Assembly: GCF_027595985.1 (NCBI RefSeq)
Contig: NC_073311.1
Span: forward strand, 46,141,938-46,205,937
Origin: Sorex araneus
Taxonomy: Eukaryota; Chordata; Mammalia; Eulipotyphla; Soricidae
DNA length: 64,000 nucleotides
Reading direction: 5' to 3'
A program made the translations under genes and the position numbers. The first letter of the stretch is position 1. The number at the start of each line of letters is the position of its first letter. Below the pieces are notes generated by a model. It was not told the DNA's origin, did not search any database, and saw nothing but the letters and a program-made list of their open reading frames with translations. Positions 34,481-44,975 of this stretch are shown piece by piece.

Positions 34481-35243
34481 CACCCTCCCTCAATCACACC
34501 CACCCCGACAAAATTAAAATTAGGCCACCTTAGACAACAGCGAATGATGGAGAAACTGGAACCCACCCACAGTTTGGGAGCGAAGATAATGGTCCGGCTA
34601 CTTTGGGGAGGGTCAGCTCCCCAGGAATGAAAACATGGGCCCGCATAAAACCCTGACCGCAAATGACCATAGCGCCGGGATTCACAAGAGCAAAAGAAGT
34701 AGAAACCTCTGTGCGTCGTCTAATAAATGGGATAACCTGAACTCTGATACAATGTGTTGCACTGATGATAAATGAAATATTCTCCTTTCACTAAAAGGGC
34801 ACTGGACACTCTCCAACAGAAATGAACCTTGAAAATAACGCTGAAGCGAAAGAAGACAAGATACAAAAAGCCACAGATTTGGTGGACGAAATCCCCCAGA
34901 GTGGGCAAACCCGTATGCACAAGAGTTGCTTGGTTACCAGCGGGGGAGGGGGCCGAGAGGAGGTAGGGGGGCAAACGAGCGCGGGGAGGGGGGGAATTCA
35001 CTGGGCGGGGCTGGGGGGGAGGAGGAGAGGGGTGCGTGAAGAAAACGTTCTTGGAGAGCAACGACAGTTGGCAAAACTTCACGAGAGCGGATAGAAAGTG
35101 GCACTTGGGAAATTCGGGTGGATTTCTGGTGCGCCAGGAGTGCCTCTCGGTGAAAACCCTCCAAGTCTTGGTTTGGGGGGGGGGGGGGGAGGAGCCGCGC
35201 GTCTAACGCGGTCTCCAGGGCGCCGACCTCGGACACGGACCCA

Positions 35244-35306
35244 AGGATGCAACCCATAGAAGGATGCAACCGACTTAGAAGGATGCAACCGCCAGAAGGA
35301 TGTAAC
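35244..35306. repeat. Short minisatellite aggatgcaac x4 at CpG-island edge
   Basis: Four copies of aggatgcaac (the last is aggatgtaac) start at 35,244, 35,261, 35,280 and 35,297, giving spacings of 17, 19 and 17 bp. They lie just inside the inferred intron, about 165 bp from the strongest donor. Confidence 0.8.
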
Positions 35307-35469
35307 CGACAGACCCTGCGTGCGGATTCTCTCTCTCTCTCGGTTTCTCTCCCCGGCGTCACCGCCTCGCCCCGGGACCCCGGGACCCTGCGCCCCCCGC
35401 GCAGCCCCGAGGCCTGTGGTTTGGGGGGTGTGCCCGAGCCCGCCTGGCCGCGCCTCCACCCGCGCTCAC

Positions 35470-35930
35470 CTGGCCCGTGCGCGTCGGGGCGCTGGTCCAG
35501 GGACCACCCCCGGCCCCCGGGACGCGGGCGCCGACGCTCACACCCACCGGCAGCCTGGCCCGAGGTGGGGCCGGGCTCGGGCGCTGCCCGCGGGGTTCCT
35601 GAGCGGCCCGGACCGCCCGGCTGGGCCCCGCCCCGGTACCTGGGGGGCGCCGCGGGTCCCCGGCGCCGCTCGCCCTCCCCGATCACCTGGCCCGGAGCGC
35701 CGCTGGCAGGCGCGGGGCAGCGCGTCTCGGCCGAGGCCGCCCGGGGGATGGCAGGGGCGATGGGCCGGCGGCCCCGGCCCGCGGCTCCGTCCGGCTCGCG
35801 CGCCTGGTGGCTGACAGCCCCGGAGCCCGGCCCGCCGCCCCCCGCCCCGCCCCCGCGCCGCGCCCCGCGCACGCGCAGCCGCGCCAACGCCCCGGGAGGA
35901 GGGGGGAGCGCCTGGTGATGTGGCCGCGCG
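35470..35930 (-). other. SLC41A2: Putative noncoding exon 1 of SLC41A2
   Basis: Read on the minus strand the island has three donor-like CCAG|GT sites. They are CCAG|GTGAGC with GT at plus 35,469-35,468 (strongest), CCAG|GTACCG at 35,639-35,638 and CCAG|GTGATC at 35,686-35,685. The 5' end is a guess just upstream of the NRF1 site. Long minus-strand ORFs here are GC-composition artefacts. In human SLC41A2 the first exon is noncoding and translation starts in exon 2, which fits the lack of a credible start. Confidence 0.42.
35866..35877. promoter_or_regulatory. NRF1-type site
   Basis: CGCGCACGCGCA is a perfect match to the YGCGCAYGCGCR consensus. The site is nearly palindromic and lies at the putative upstream edge of the minus-strand exon 1. 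Confidence 0.55.
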
Positions 35931-36083
35931 CGGGGGCGGCGACCCGGCCCGCCCGGCCCGCCCCCAACCGGACCCTATGCCGCCACCCAGACAGCGGAGG
36001 CTCGCGGAGCACTTTTCCGGGCAGCCCACCGGGCCAGAAGGCCTCATCCCGGAGCCCACCCCTGCCTAAGCCCATCCCCACCC

Positions 36084-36087
<4 letters not shown>

Positions 36088-36153
<66 letters not shown>
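36088..36153. repeat. (CA)n microsatellite in CpG island
   Basis: About 33 uninterrupted CA units. Confidence 0.95.
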
Positions 36154-36158
<5 letters not shown>

Positions 36159-36519
36159 ACTCCGGGTCCGAACCCCCCCAGACTTATTATATGACTCATG
36201 GTTTCTGCTGGCAGACCGGGTGGCCCGGCTCGCGCTTCTTTTCCGCGCCCCCTGGGTGGGGTGGGATTCCAGCCCAGATCGCTGTGCCCCCCCACCGCGC
36301 GTACCTTCCTTCCGGGGAGTCCCCTCCCCCGCCCCCCGCGCGCGCGTCTAGGGATGCTGCAGGTCAGACCGGGAGGGCTGGACCACCAAGGGGATGAGCC
36401 GGGGCAGCTCCCAGCGCCCTCCCAGGGGGGAGAGGAGGGTCCGATGAGAGAGGTGGCGCCTGGTGGGGTGCCAGCCTTCTCCAGGGGGCCCAGCCTCGTC
36501 ATTCAAGCCAGGCGGGAGC

Positions 36520-37335
36520 CGGGCGGAGTTTGCCGTCTAAAGCCCGGAACGAGTTTTATGAGCACCTTTAGGCTATGACTCAGGTAATGGGCTGTTGCAG
36601 GGAACAAAACAAAGATGCCAGTCCTCGGGCACTGGCGCCGAGAGACGGCCCGTCCCGTTTCAGAATTGCACGGTTAGCGACACATGCTTGTCCACCCATC
36701 AGAGTCCACCGACTCTCGAGTTAGAATTTTTCAGAGCAGCCTTTGGGGTGCCGAAGGCCCCCAGCGGGTATGTGTATCCAGTTGTCTGTTTCTGTTGTGT
36801 GATCAGACTACATTTTGACCTGCATCCTGAGGAAGGGTGCTTTGGCATCAGCCTTGAACCGCTGTTGTCATGGTTCCCCCCTCCCCCACCCTCTCGCCGC
36901 CCCCTCCCCCCCAATTCAGGTAATGCTTCAACCTACAAGGCCCAGGAGGAAGGAAAGTATCCTCACAAGGAATGTGGGAAAACTGTTATTGACTGCATTC
37001 CCGGATGGGTTTTGTCTTTAGTATTTACATATTTCTGTATTTCCACAAGGTTGAAAGATAATTCACAGCTCTTGAAGGTTTCAACCCAGGTCATTGTTTA
37101 ACCCCGCCCGGTATTTTAAGATTTTGCTTCCAAGTCTGTGTTATAGAGGTTGCCTTCCTTCTCTCCTGGTTGAAAGTGCTTGCTATCGCTATCTTTATTG
37201 CCCTGTGGGGAGAGACGATGGCTTCCAGGACTCTTAGTTTTATTGGTTGTCCCGTGTCTGGCAGCCTTTGCAAGAGGGCGTGTTCGTTTGAGCTCTTTGA
37301 AGGCTCAAGTTCAAGTTCGAATCCAAATCTCAAGG
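36520..37335. other. Unique stretch beside CpG island
   Basis: No repeat; a C-rich run at 36,877-36,913. No credible exon. Confidence 0.45.
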
Positions 37336-37338
37336 CAG

Positions 37339-37513
37339 TTTTTTGTTTGTTTGTTTTGTGTTTGCTTTTTGGGTCACACCCAGCGGTGCACTCAGGAATT
37401 AACTCCTGGCGGTGCTCAGGGGACCATATGGGATGCTGGGAATCGAACACAAACCTGGGTCGGCTGTGTGTGCAAGACAAACGCCCTACCCACTGTGCTA
37501 TCGCTCCAGCCTC
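37339..37513 (-). mobile_element. SOR SINE
   Basis: gctttttgggtcacacccag ... tgctatcgctccagcc, near consensus with a 7-bp gap and a small insertion. Confidence 0.92.
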
Positions 37514-37514
37514 C

Positions 37515-39325
37515 TCAGTTCAGTTTCAATCATGAGAATAGCTCAAGATGAAAATGACTGAAGAGGTGCCTTTCAGCCGAGGCTCCCAGCCCTGGTTTGT
37601 GCAGGCAACAATGATGACAAGACAATGTCAACTTTTCCCCCCCCCCCCCGCTCCCCCCCCCCCCCCCCGTAGCTTTGAGCACCCTGGGAATAACTGGGAA
37701 TGACGGCTGTTCATTAATCACTGTTGTGATGATGGCTGGGGGGAAAAAGAGGTCTGAGAGTGAGAAGAGTGTCACAGGGGGCCTCTTGGCTCTGGGCAGT
37801 GAGAAAAGCTTTCTTTGAGGAAGTGACATTTAATCTGAGCCTTTCAGAGTAAGGTAGCAGAGGAGGAGGAGGGGACTGGGTGAGCAGTGTACCTGGAATG
37901 TGGAAGCTGCAGATTTGCAAAGGGCTCTGTCGAGCCAGAAAAGGTCGCTGGTGGCCAGTGTAACAGGAACTGCCTGCCGAGGAAGCTTTTTTTCAGCTTG
38001 GCGTTTTTCTTTTCTCCCACCTTCCCCTTTTTACAAGCTGACAAGGACTCACGGTCAGTTAGTGAAGGCTATTCCAGGCTGACCCGAGGCTCACGCTTCG
38101 GAGGGCGTGGCCTCCCCTCTTGAGGAGAAGCTGCTCCGTTGCATTCTCTTGGTTCTGATTGGGCCTATGCAGAACTCGAAGACACTTTTGCCCTGATAAG
38201 CAGCACAGGCCCTGGCCGGCCAGTCCCGGCGACCGAGCAGCGAAACCCTTCTCCAACCCTTTTCATTATTGTTCCACAGAACACAGACAGATGACATTTC
38301 TCTGCCATCTCTCTGCCGCTTTCCATACACGCCGTGCATGCTCGTTGTCCAATCCTCACCGTCCTTCCTCAGGAATATGTAGGAGTTTCCCGAAAAACGA
38401 TTAGATTGTATAAACTGTCCTTGTGCTCTGTCCCTGCTGGACATAAACCAGACCCCGAGGCCCCCTCTTTGAAGCTGTTCTCCCATTCATGCTGGCGGAC
38501 AGTCTTCCCAACGGAGGCGGTGTCCACAGATCAAGCTCCCCTTTCCTACTCACTTCCTGTGCCTTTTAAGGGGGGAGGGGAACTGCAGAACCTTAGGAGC
38601 CCCGAGACACTGAAGTCAGTCCTAAAGCCAGAGCAATCGGAGAGGGCCCTCTTGGACACGGCCTGTGACAATGAGAAGCTCTGATGCTGGCTACAAGCTG
38701 AGGTAAGGTAAGGAGGAAGCAGAAGGCATCTGTGACCAGTTTAAGACCACGGTGGTAAAGAGAAGAGGGTGAACGGACTAAGAGGAGAGGGTGGACCAAG
38801 CAGACCGGGTCAAGGGCTGCTGGTGGAAGGTGAAAGAGAGAAGAGTGTGAGGAAATGACTCCCGTGTTTTTGATTGAGCTTCTCCTGATCCCTGAGCCCG
38901 GACACCTTCGGGGCATGACTCTAAACTGCCTCCAGGAGCATTCGCCATCTCTGAGGGGACACCCACGGGAAAGGGGCTGAGTATAGATTTGGGGGTGGGA
39001 GGGGTGGGAATCGAGCCAGTATCTCTGAGCAGATACAATGTGCGGGAATTGAAGCTCTAAATGTGGAGGATAATAAGCGGGTGTGACAGCAACCTGATGC
39101 TGTGGGTTTGACCCTTAGTAGGGACTATTGTATCTAGTCCTAACTCCTATGGGCTTCTGTGTCAATTTTACGTTTCGTAGAAGGAAATAAGGGGTTACAA
39201 TCCTTGCTCAAAATTACCGAAATTACCAATTAAATGAGACTAATTAAACAAAAATCTCTATGGATAGTTCTAATGATCACTGAAGTTCAAGAACCACCAC
39301 GTGGGCTACTGAAAAGTGTCCCCAC
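37515..39325. other. Unique stretch
   Basis: C-runs at 37,638-37,668. 37,750-37,940 resembles an ancient interspersed repeat but I cannot name it. No exon recognised. Confidence 0.45.
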
Positions 39326-39326
39326 G

Positions 39327-39475
39327 GGGGCCGGCAATATGGTTCAAAAGGCTGGTGTGCAGGCCTTGCCTGAGGGAGGCTCAGATCTGATCCCCAGCAC
39401 CACACAGTCTCTGGGGGACAGAGCTGGGAGCAGCCCCTGAGCACTATCACTGAGACGTGGCTCCCCTCAAAATAG
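39327..39475 (+). mobile_element. SINE, old
   Basis: gggggccggcaatatggttc ... gggagcagcccctgagcact. Confidence 0.65.
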
Positions 39476-39483
39476 TGGCTGTG

Positions 39484-39655
39484 GGGCTGGAGCAAAAGCA
39501 CAGCAGGCAGGACCTTGCTTTGCATGTGGTCAACCCTGGTTTGATCCACAGCAACACATACGGCCCCCAGAGTCTGTCGAGCGTGATCCTTGAGTGCAGA
39601 CTCAGGAGTAAGCCCCAAACCAAGTCAACAACAACAAAAAGTGGTCCCACAGACT
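39484..39655 (+). mobile_element. SOR SINE, diverged
   Basis: ggggctggagcaaaagcaca ... gactcaggagtaagccccaa. Confidence 0.87.
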
Positions 39656-39675
39656 ATAGGAAAAAAGAACTTGAG

Positions 39676-39683
39676 GGGTGAGA

Positions 39684-39723
<40 letters not shown>

Positions 39724-40125
39724 GAGGGAGGGAGGGAGGGAGGGAGGGAGGGAGGGGGAGAGATGGGGGTGAGAGAGAGAGAAAGGGAGGGAGGGAGGGA
39801 GAGGAGAGAGAGATGGGGGGTGAGAGAGAAAGAGAGAGAGAGGGAGAGAGAGAGGATGAGGGAGAGAGACAGTGAGAGAGAGGGAGAGGGAGAGAGAAAG
39901 GGAGGGAGGGAGGGAGGGGGGAGGGGGGAGAGATGGGGGTGAGAGAGAGAGAGAAAGGGAGGGAGGGAGGGAGGGAAGGAGGGAGAGAGGGAAGGAGGGA
40001 GGGAGGGAGAGGAGGGAGAGATGGGGGTGAGAGAGAAAGAGAGAGAGAGAGGGAGAGAGAGAGGATGAGGGAGAGAGACAGTGAGAGAGAGGGAGAGGGA
40101 GAGAGAAAGAGGGAGAGGTAGGTTG
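39676..40125 (+). repeat. GA/GGGA-rich tract with 209-bp higher-order duplication
   Basis: The marker gaggatgagggagagagaca occurs at 39,852 and 40,061, and the surrounding ~95 bp repeat almost exactly. Confidence 0.92.
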
Positions 40126-40466
40126 AGAGGTGTATAAACCATAGAAAATTAGAGTAAAGTAGAGCAGTGTAAGAAGTTGGAGAGTTCCCATACACATGAG
40201 CACCATTAACAAATGAATTCAGATGAATCCTCAAAGAATAATCATTGCCGGCGGGATGACTCAGTTCCTATCCTTTAAAAGAAAATTAACCTCGGTTGCA
40301 TATAAATGTTAAAATATTCCATGTGGTATATATGCATTATTAAAATTTCAACTCATTCTTATCTAAGAATTAGCAATGGTCTCTGGAGGTGCAATAACAC
40401 AAAACATTAAGGGGGAACATAGAGATTATTCATATATCCTTTGCCTCCAGACGTTCATAGTTTCCA

Positions 40467-40512
<46 letters not shown>

Positions 40513-41029
40513 TTATTAAATCACCATGTGGAAAGTTACAAAGTTCTCAGGTTTATATGTCAGTTATACAATATTCAAACACCCATCCCTTCACCAGTGC
40601 CCAAATTCCACCACCAGAAACCCCAGTTTACCCCCCGCCCCCACCCCCTACCCCCTACTGTATAACTAATGAATTTCACTTCATTTTTTCTTTACCTTGA
40701 TTACATTCCATAATTCAACACAAAACTCACTATAGTTGACATAACTCTCTCTCTCTCTTTTTTTTTTCTCTTTTTCCTTTTCCATTTTTTTTTTTTTTTT
40801 TTAATTTTTCCCCCTCATCGCCCTTCCTGCGCCTCATAGTATGGTGTACTCCACGCCCCGTTGGCCAGCGTGGGGCTTTTGCTTAGCTCATAGTCCAGAG
40901 GTGGCTGTTACAATAAGAACCTTCAATATTTCAACAAAAACTTACTGTTATTATTTGGAGTTTCCCCCCCAAGTCTGACCTGTTCAAATGGAACCCTTTC
41001 ACATTGATGACAATTATAAATGTTAAGTT

Positions 41030-41053
41030 GCGCGGACGCAGCAGCGTCCGCGC
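41030..41053. repeat. 10-bp perfect GC inverted repeat with 4-nt loop
   Basis: GCGCGGACGC - AGCA - GCGTCCGCGC, between the monomer array and the L1-like tail of the composite element. Confidence 0.9.
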
Positions 41054-41100
41054 GGTTTTGGATTTCTGTATAAAGTCCTGGGAAAATTCTGCCAGAAACC

Positions 41101-42249
41101 AATTCCTAAAGCTGTCTCTGGTTCCCGCTTGTTCCACATCCACCGGCTCTGCAGGGGCATGGGCGCCCGGGCCGAAAACCCGGCCGGCCGGAGCCGAGCA
41201 CGGGCCCGACTAGGGCTGGCTCTGTATCCTGCGGCTGTTTCAAGTTCAAAGCACACATTTTTTTTTTTTTTTTTCCGCGCCACCAAGTTCGTACCTTCTC
41301 AATGGACCCGCAAAATGTCGGACACCACGCCTTCTCCCGGAGGGGAGAGAGACCCAGAAGGGAGGTTCTTTCCTCCGTTAGCCGGCGTGGGGCAAAGGCT
41401 TAATTCACAGTCTCCATCCATGGGTGCAGGCACTTGCTGGAACCCCAATTCCTAAAGCTGTCTCTGGTTCCCGCTTGTTCCACATCCACCGGCTCTGCAG
41501 GGGCATGGGCGCCCGGGCCGAAAACCCGGCCGGCCGGAGCCGAGCACAGGCCCGACTAGGGCTGGCTCTGTATCCTGCGGCTGTTTCAAGTTCAAAGCAC
41601 ACATTTTTTTTTTTTTTTCCGCGCCACCAAGTTCGTACCTTCTCAATGGACCCGCAAAATGTCGGACACCACGCCTTCTCCCGGAGGGGAGAGAGACCCA
41701 GAAGGGAGGTTCTTTCCTCCGTTAGCCGGCGTGGGGCAAAGGCTTAATTCACAGTCTCCATCCATGGGTGCAGGCACTTGCTGGAACCCCAATTCCTAAA
41801 GCTGTCTCTGGTTCCCGCTTGTTCCACATCCACCGGCTCTGCAGGGGCATGGGCGCCCGGGCCGAAAACCCGGCCGGCCGGAGCCGAGCACGGGCCCGAC
41901 TAGGGCTGGCTCTGTATCCTGCGGCTGTTTCAAGTTCAAAGCACACATTTTTTTTTTTTTTTTTCCGCGCCACCAAGTTCGTACCTTCTCAATGGACCCG
42001 CAAAATGTCGGACACCACGCCTTCTCCCGGAGGGGAGAGAGACCCAGAAGGGAGGTTCTTTCCTCCGTTAGCCGGCGTGGGGCAAAGGCTTAATTCACAG
42101 TCTCCATCCATGGGTGCAGGCACTTGCTGGAACCCCACTTCCTAAAGCTGTCTCTGGTTCCCGCTTGTTCCACATCCACCGGCTCTGCAGGGGCATGGGC
42201 GCCCGGGCCGAAAACCCGGCCGGCCGGAGCCGAGCACGGGCCCGACTAG
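41101..42249 (-). repeat. Tandem array of ~345-bp GC-rich monomers
   Basis: Units start at 41,101, 41,447, 41,791 and 42,137 (spacings 346, 344, 346) and the last is cut at 42,249. Copies differ mainly in the length of an internal T15-17 run and by single bases. Each has a CpG-rich block (gggcgcccgggccgaaaacc) and an A-rich stretch on the sense strand. The near-identity implies recent amplification or homogenisation. Confidence 0.93.
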
Positions 42250-42361
42250 CCATAGTTTCCATCTTTATAGACATTTACCCCCCCCAAGGGTAATATATTT
42301 GATATAATCAATGAACCCACATTTATACATCATCATAGAATTTCAGTTACATAACTAGAGG

Positions 42362-42580
42362 TAGCACGGCAGAGCCTGGCAAGCTCTTCATGGCGTATTC
42401 GATATGCCGAAAACAGTAACAATAACAGGTCTCATTCCCCTGACCCTGAAAGAAGCCTCCAATTGTTGGGAAAGACGAGTAAGGAGAGGCTGCTAAAATC
42501 TCAGGGCTGGGACAAATGGAGACGCTACTGGCACCTACTCAAGTAAATCGATGAACAATGGGATGACAGTGACACAGTGA
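42362..42580 (+). mobile_element. Type-B long SINE variant
   Basis: Same extra block (gtctcattcccctgaccctg ... gagaggctgctaaaatctca); head-truncated. Confidence 0.85.
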
Positions 42581-42659
42581 ACTATAGGTATCTACCATGG
42601 TCTATGTGTATAATATATAAATAAATTCAGTCTGAGACCCCCCCCCAAAAAAAAAAAAA

Positions 42660-43170
42660 CAAGTTGGAGGTTTTAGGAGTGTTCTCTAATGAGTGGGATG
42701 TCCTGGGAAAAGAGACTTTTTTAGTTGATGATCCGGGCCAGGCTAGCTTCTTTGGACGGAAGGGTATGAGGCCAGGAGGGACGTGCAGGATGCTGAGGAG
42801 GCACAGATGCTGGGAGGCAGAGTGTAAGGTGGGTACTGAGACTCCCGTGTCTCTGCAGGGAGCCACAGGGGGGACAGAGGCAGCAGATGGGGTAAGAGCA
42901 CAGCTAGAGGAGGCCCAGGGCTAAGGCAGAGTGAGGCTGACACTTGATTTCCAGCGGGCTCTCCTGACAGTAGGCTGACCTGAGGAGGCTCATGTGGAGG
43001 CAAGAGGCTCCCTGAAGTGGCTTTGACTGTGACCCTGGGGAGAGGCAGCATGGCCCCAACCCATTGGGGAAAAAAGGCAGTGGGAAGAAGAAAGGATCAT
43101 GCACACTTTGGGGAAGGGGAGAGCGGAGGGGCCGGATTTGCTCAAGGATTGAGAGAGGGGTGGGAGCGAA
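42660..43170. other. Unassigned purine-leaning stretch
   Basis: No repeat family or exon recognised. Confidence 0.4.
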
Positions 43171-43176
43171 GAAAGG

Positions 43177-43252
43177 CCACAGGGCCTGCGAGATGCTACA
43201 GTGGGAGGGCACGTGCCTTGCTTGCAGCTGACTCGGGTTCAACCGGTGGCAT
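43177..43252 (+). mobile_element. SOR SINE 5' half, split by solo LTR
   Basis: ggcctgcgagatgctacagt ... actcgggttcaaccggtgg; resumes at 43,663. Confidence 0.8.
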
Positions 43253-43662
43253 TGTGGTGCTGGGAATCAGGATAAGGAAAGAGAGCACTCTCGGGATGCA
43301 AAAGCAAGGAATTTTATTGCTGGCTCGAGCTAGGGTCCAAGTCCACACTGACGCAGTGGTCTCAGGACCCCAACTCCAGTTTCAGCGAACGTTATATAGC
43401 ATCTGCTTACATAAGTTGTACATACTCTGTGGATTAATGGTCTTAGCACACAGGCTGCTGATACATGCATGGTGGCTGGTCAGGCCCACCCGCTGGGTCC
43501 CGAGATTAGTCTTATGATGATTGTTTCATTTCGGGGAAACTGCAACTGTCTGTTCCCGAGACTGGGGCCTAGCTAATTTTTAAAAAACTTTTAGCAGACT
43601 GTCATGGTGTTGCTTTCCTTGTCCTCACAGCATGACCATAGATGGCATCCTTCCCCCTGACA
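43253..43662 (-). mobile_element. Solo LTR inside a SINE
   Basis: Sense TGTCAGGGGG ... CAGCACCACA, 410 bp. TATA box gctatataac at plus 43,400-43,391, AATAAA at plus 43,318-43,313 and a GC-poor U3. It splits a SOR SINE into 43,177-43,252 and 43,663-43,745. I could not find a matching 4-6 bp TSD. Confidence 0.68.
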
Positions 43663-43745
43663 TCAGTTCTGCTGGACGGATCCCTGAGCCCAGAGTAAGG
43701 AGTAAGTCCTGAGCACTGCCAGGTGCGGTCCCAAAACTAACAAAC
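43663..43745 (+). mobile_element. SOR SINE 3' half
   Basis: gatccctgagcccagagtaa ... gcactgccaggtgcggtccc. Confidence 0.8.
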
Positions 43746-43799
43746 AAGGAGGAAGAAGAACCGGGATGCTCAGGGAAGCTCCAAACTGTGTTTTGGTTT

Positions 43800-44165
43800 A
43801 AGCCCTTCAAAGATAGAGAAGGGACCACCACGCAAAGGATGCTTGGAGGGCTCGCTCGGGATGGGAGATGCGTGCTGAAAGTAGACTGTAGACCGAACAT
43901 GATGGCCACTTATTACCCGTATTGCAAATCGTAACACATACAAGAAGAGAGAGAGTAAAAGGGAATGTGCCTGCCACAGAGGCGGGGTGGGGAGGTAGGG
44001 AGGGATGGAGTAGGTCAGGGGCCGGAGGGATACTGGGAATGGTGGAGAATGGGCACTGGTGGAGGGATGGGCATTCAATCATTGTGTGACTGAAATGTAA
44101 TCACGAAAGTATGCAAATCTGTAATTGTATCTCCCGGTGTTTCATTAAAAAATTCAAAATACATA
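43800..44165 (+). mobile_element. L1 3' UTR fragment
   Basis: agagaagggaccaccacgca, ctgtagaccgaacatgatgg and gtgtgactgaaatgtaatca follow the 17.8-18.2 kb L1 closely. Confidence 0.9.
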
Positions 44166-44601
44166 AATAAACAGATAAGAAGGGATTAGCGTTTGCTGAG
44201 ATGGGAGAGGCTTTGAGAAGAAAACCTGGTTTTGAGCATCTGGTCTCTGTAGATTCAGTCAGACCTTCCGAACAGCAATGCTGGAGGTTGTGAGTCCCAC
44301 TTTGTCGCTGAGGATGGAGGCCCACGGCGGCCACGTGCCTGCGACTGTCCAGTCGGGGTGAGGAGACTCCCAAGGGGACCACGGCCACCTGTCAGGAAAG
44401 ACTGACAACTCAGCCATCTTCACCACAATGGCAGCGGCGCTCGTACAAAGCCTCTTCCAAAGAGTGGAAGTAGGAGAGACATGGCGGGGTGTGGAAAGGG
44501 TCTAAAGAGGAAGGAAATCCGTCCTTGTTAAGATCTGCAAGCAAGGGGAGAGGGTCAGCAGGGAACGGGAGCAGCAGGGGCACGTACACAGGAGCTGCCA
44601 G

Positions 44602-44672
44602 GGTCGGGAGGTGACTTAGTGGCAGAGCCCTGGCCTTGTGCATGGAGGGTGCTGAGGTCCACCGCCGGGACC
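44602..44672 (+). mobile_element. tRNA-like SINE fragment
   Basis: gaggtgacttagtggcagag ... tgaggtccaccgccgggacc. Confidence 0.4.
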
Positions 44673-44700
44673 ACCAAAAGGTAAAATAAAATTAAAATAT

Positions 44701-44953
44701 GTAGCACTGTAGCACTGTCCTCCCGTTGTTCATCGATTTGCTCGAGCGGGCACCAGTAACGTCTCCATTGTGAGACTTGTTGTTACTGTTTTTGGCATGT
44801 CGAATACGCTACAGGTAGCTTGCCAGACTCTGCTGTGCAGGCGGTATACTCTCGGTAGCTTGCCGGGCTCTCTGAGAGGGATGGAGGAACTGAACCCGGG
44901 TCGGCCTCATGCAAGCAAATGCCCTACCCGCTGTGCTATCGCTCCAGTCCAAG
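44701..44953 (-). mobile_element. Type-B SINE with TSD
   Basis: TSD attaaaatat at 44,691-44,700 and 44,954-44,963. Sense tail gacagtgctacagtgctac. Confidence 0.88.
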
Positions 44954-44975
44954 ATTAAAATATATATAAATAAAT

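Larger units (their letters stand above)
1..35467 (-). other. SLC41A2: Inferred SLC41A2 intron 1 (repeat-rich, no coding exon seen)
   Basis: If the island at 35-36 kb is the SLC41A2 promoter, everything to its left is the first intron. I looked on the minus strand for the coding exon that should open SLC41A2 and saw none. Repeats and unique gaps inside are listed separately. Confidence 0.42.
35150..36470. promoter_or_regulatory. SLC41A2: CpG island, inferred SLC41A2 promoter
   Basis: Very high GC with dense CpG, free of SINEs, although a (CA)n tract has inserted at 36,088-36,153. It has many GC boxes, no TATA box, and a perfect NRF1-type site at 35,866-35,877. Known synteny: SLC41A2, a magnesium transporter gene, is the divergent upstream neighbour of NOPCHAP1 in human, with promoters roughly 28 kb apart. 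Here the two islands are about 25.5 kb apart. The gene assignment rests on synteny and donor orientation, not on coding sequence. Confidence 0.6.
40472..42250 (-). mobile_element. Composite non-coding retroelement with GC-rich monomer array
   Basis: It is flanked by a perfect 16-bp TSD (catagtttccatcttt) at 40,456-40,471 and 42,251-42,266. The poly(T) at 40,472-40,507 shows that sense is the minus strand. In sense order: 3.3 tandem GC-rich monomers of about 345 bp (42,249 to 41,101), a unique segment with a GC hairpin (41,030-41,053), one decayed monomer-like piece (about 40,915-40,850), an A-rich/GA tract, a 3' end homologous to the shrew L1 3' terminus (gggcactggtgaagggatggg ... aactttgtaac ... 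tgatttaataaa), then poly(A). There is no ORF1 or ORF2. The insertion junction (CTTT/ATAG on the nicked strand) fits an L1 endonuclease site. It resembles SVA/LAVA-type composites in plan, but it could be an internally deleted L1 with a monomeric 5' UTR. Confidence 0.85.

Noticed and set aside
34934..36502. Several overlapping frames of 120-317 codons on both strands
   Set aside because: CpG-island composition removes stops. No domain or start context stands out and frames overlap on both strands.
39602..40234. Frames of 160-210 codons rich in Ser/Leu/Pro
   Set aside because: Translation of the GA-rich tract.
41023..42145. Repeated near-identical frames (for example starting MFHIHRLCRGMGA)
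   Set aside because: They are the monomer array read in one frame, not a protein repeat family.
41101..42249. CRISPR-like or satellite array
   Set aside because: The units are contiguous with no spacers, lie inside a TSD-bounded retroelement and are in a mammalian genome.
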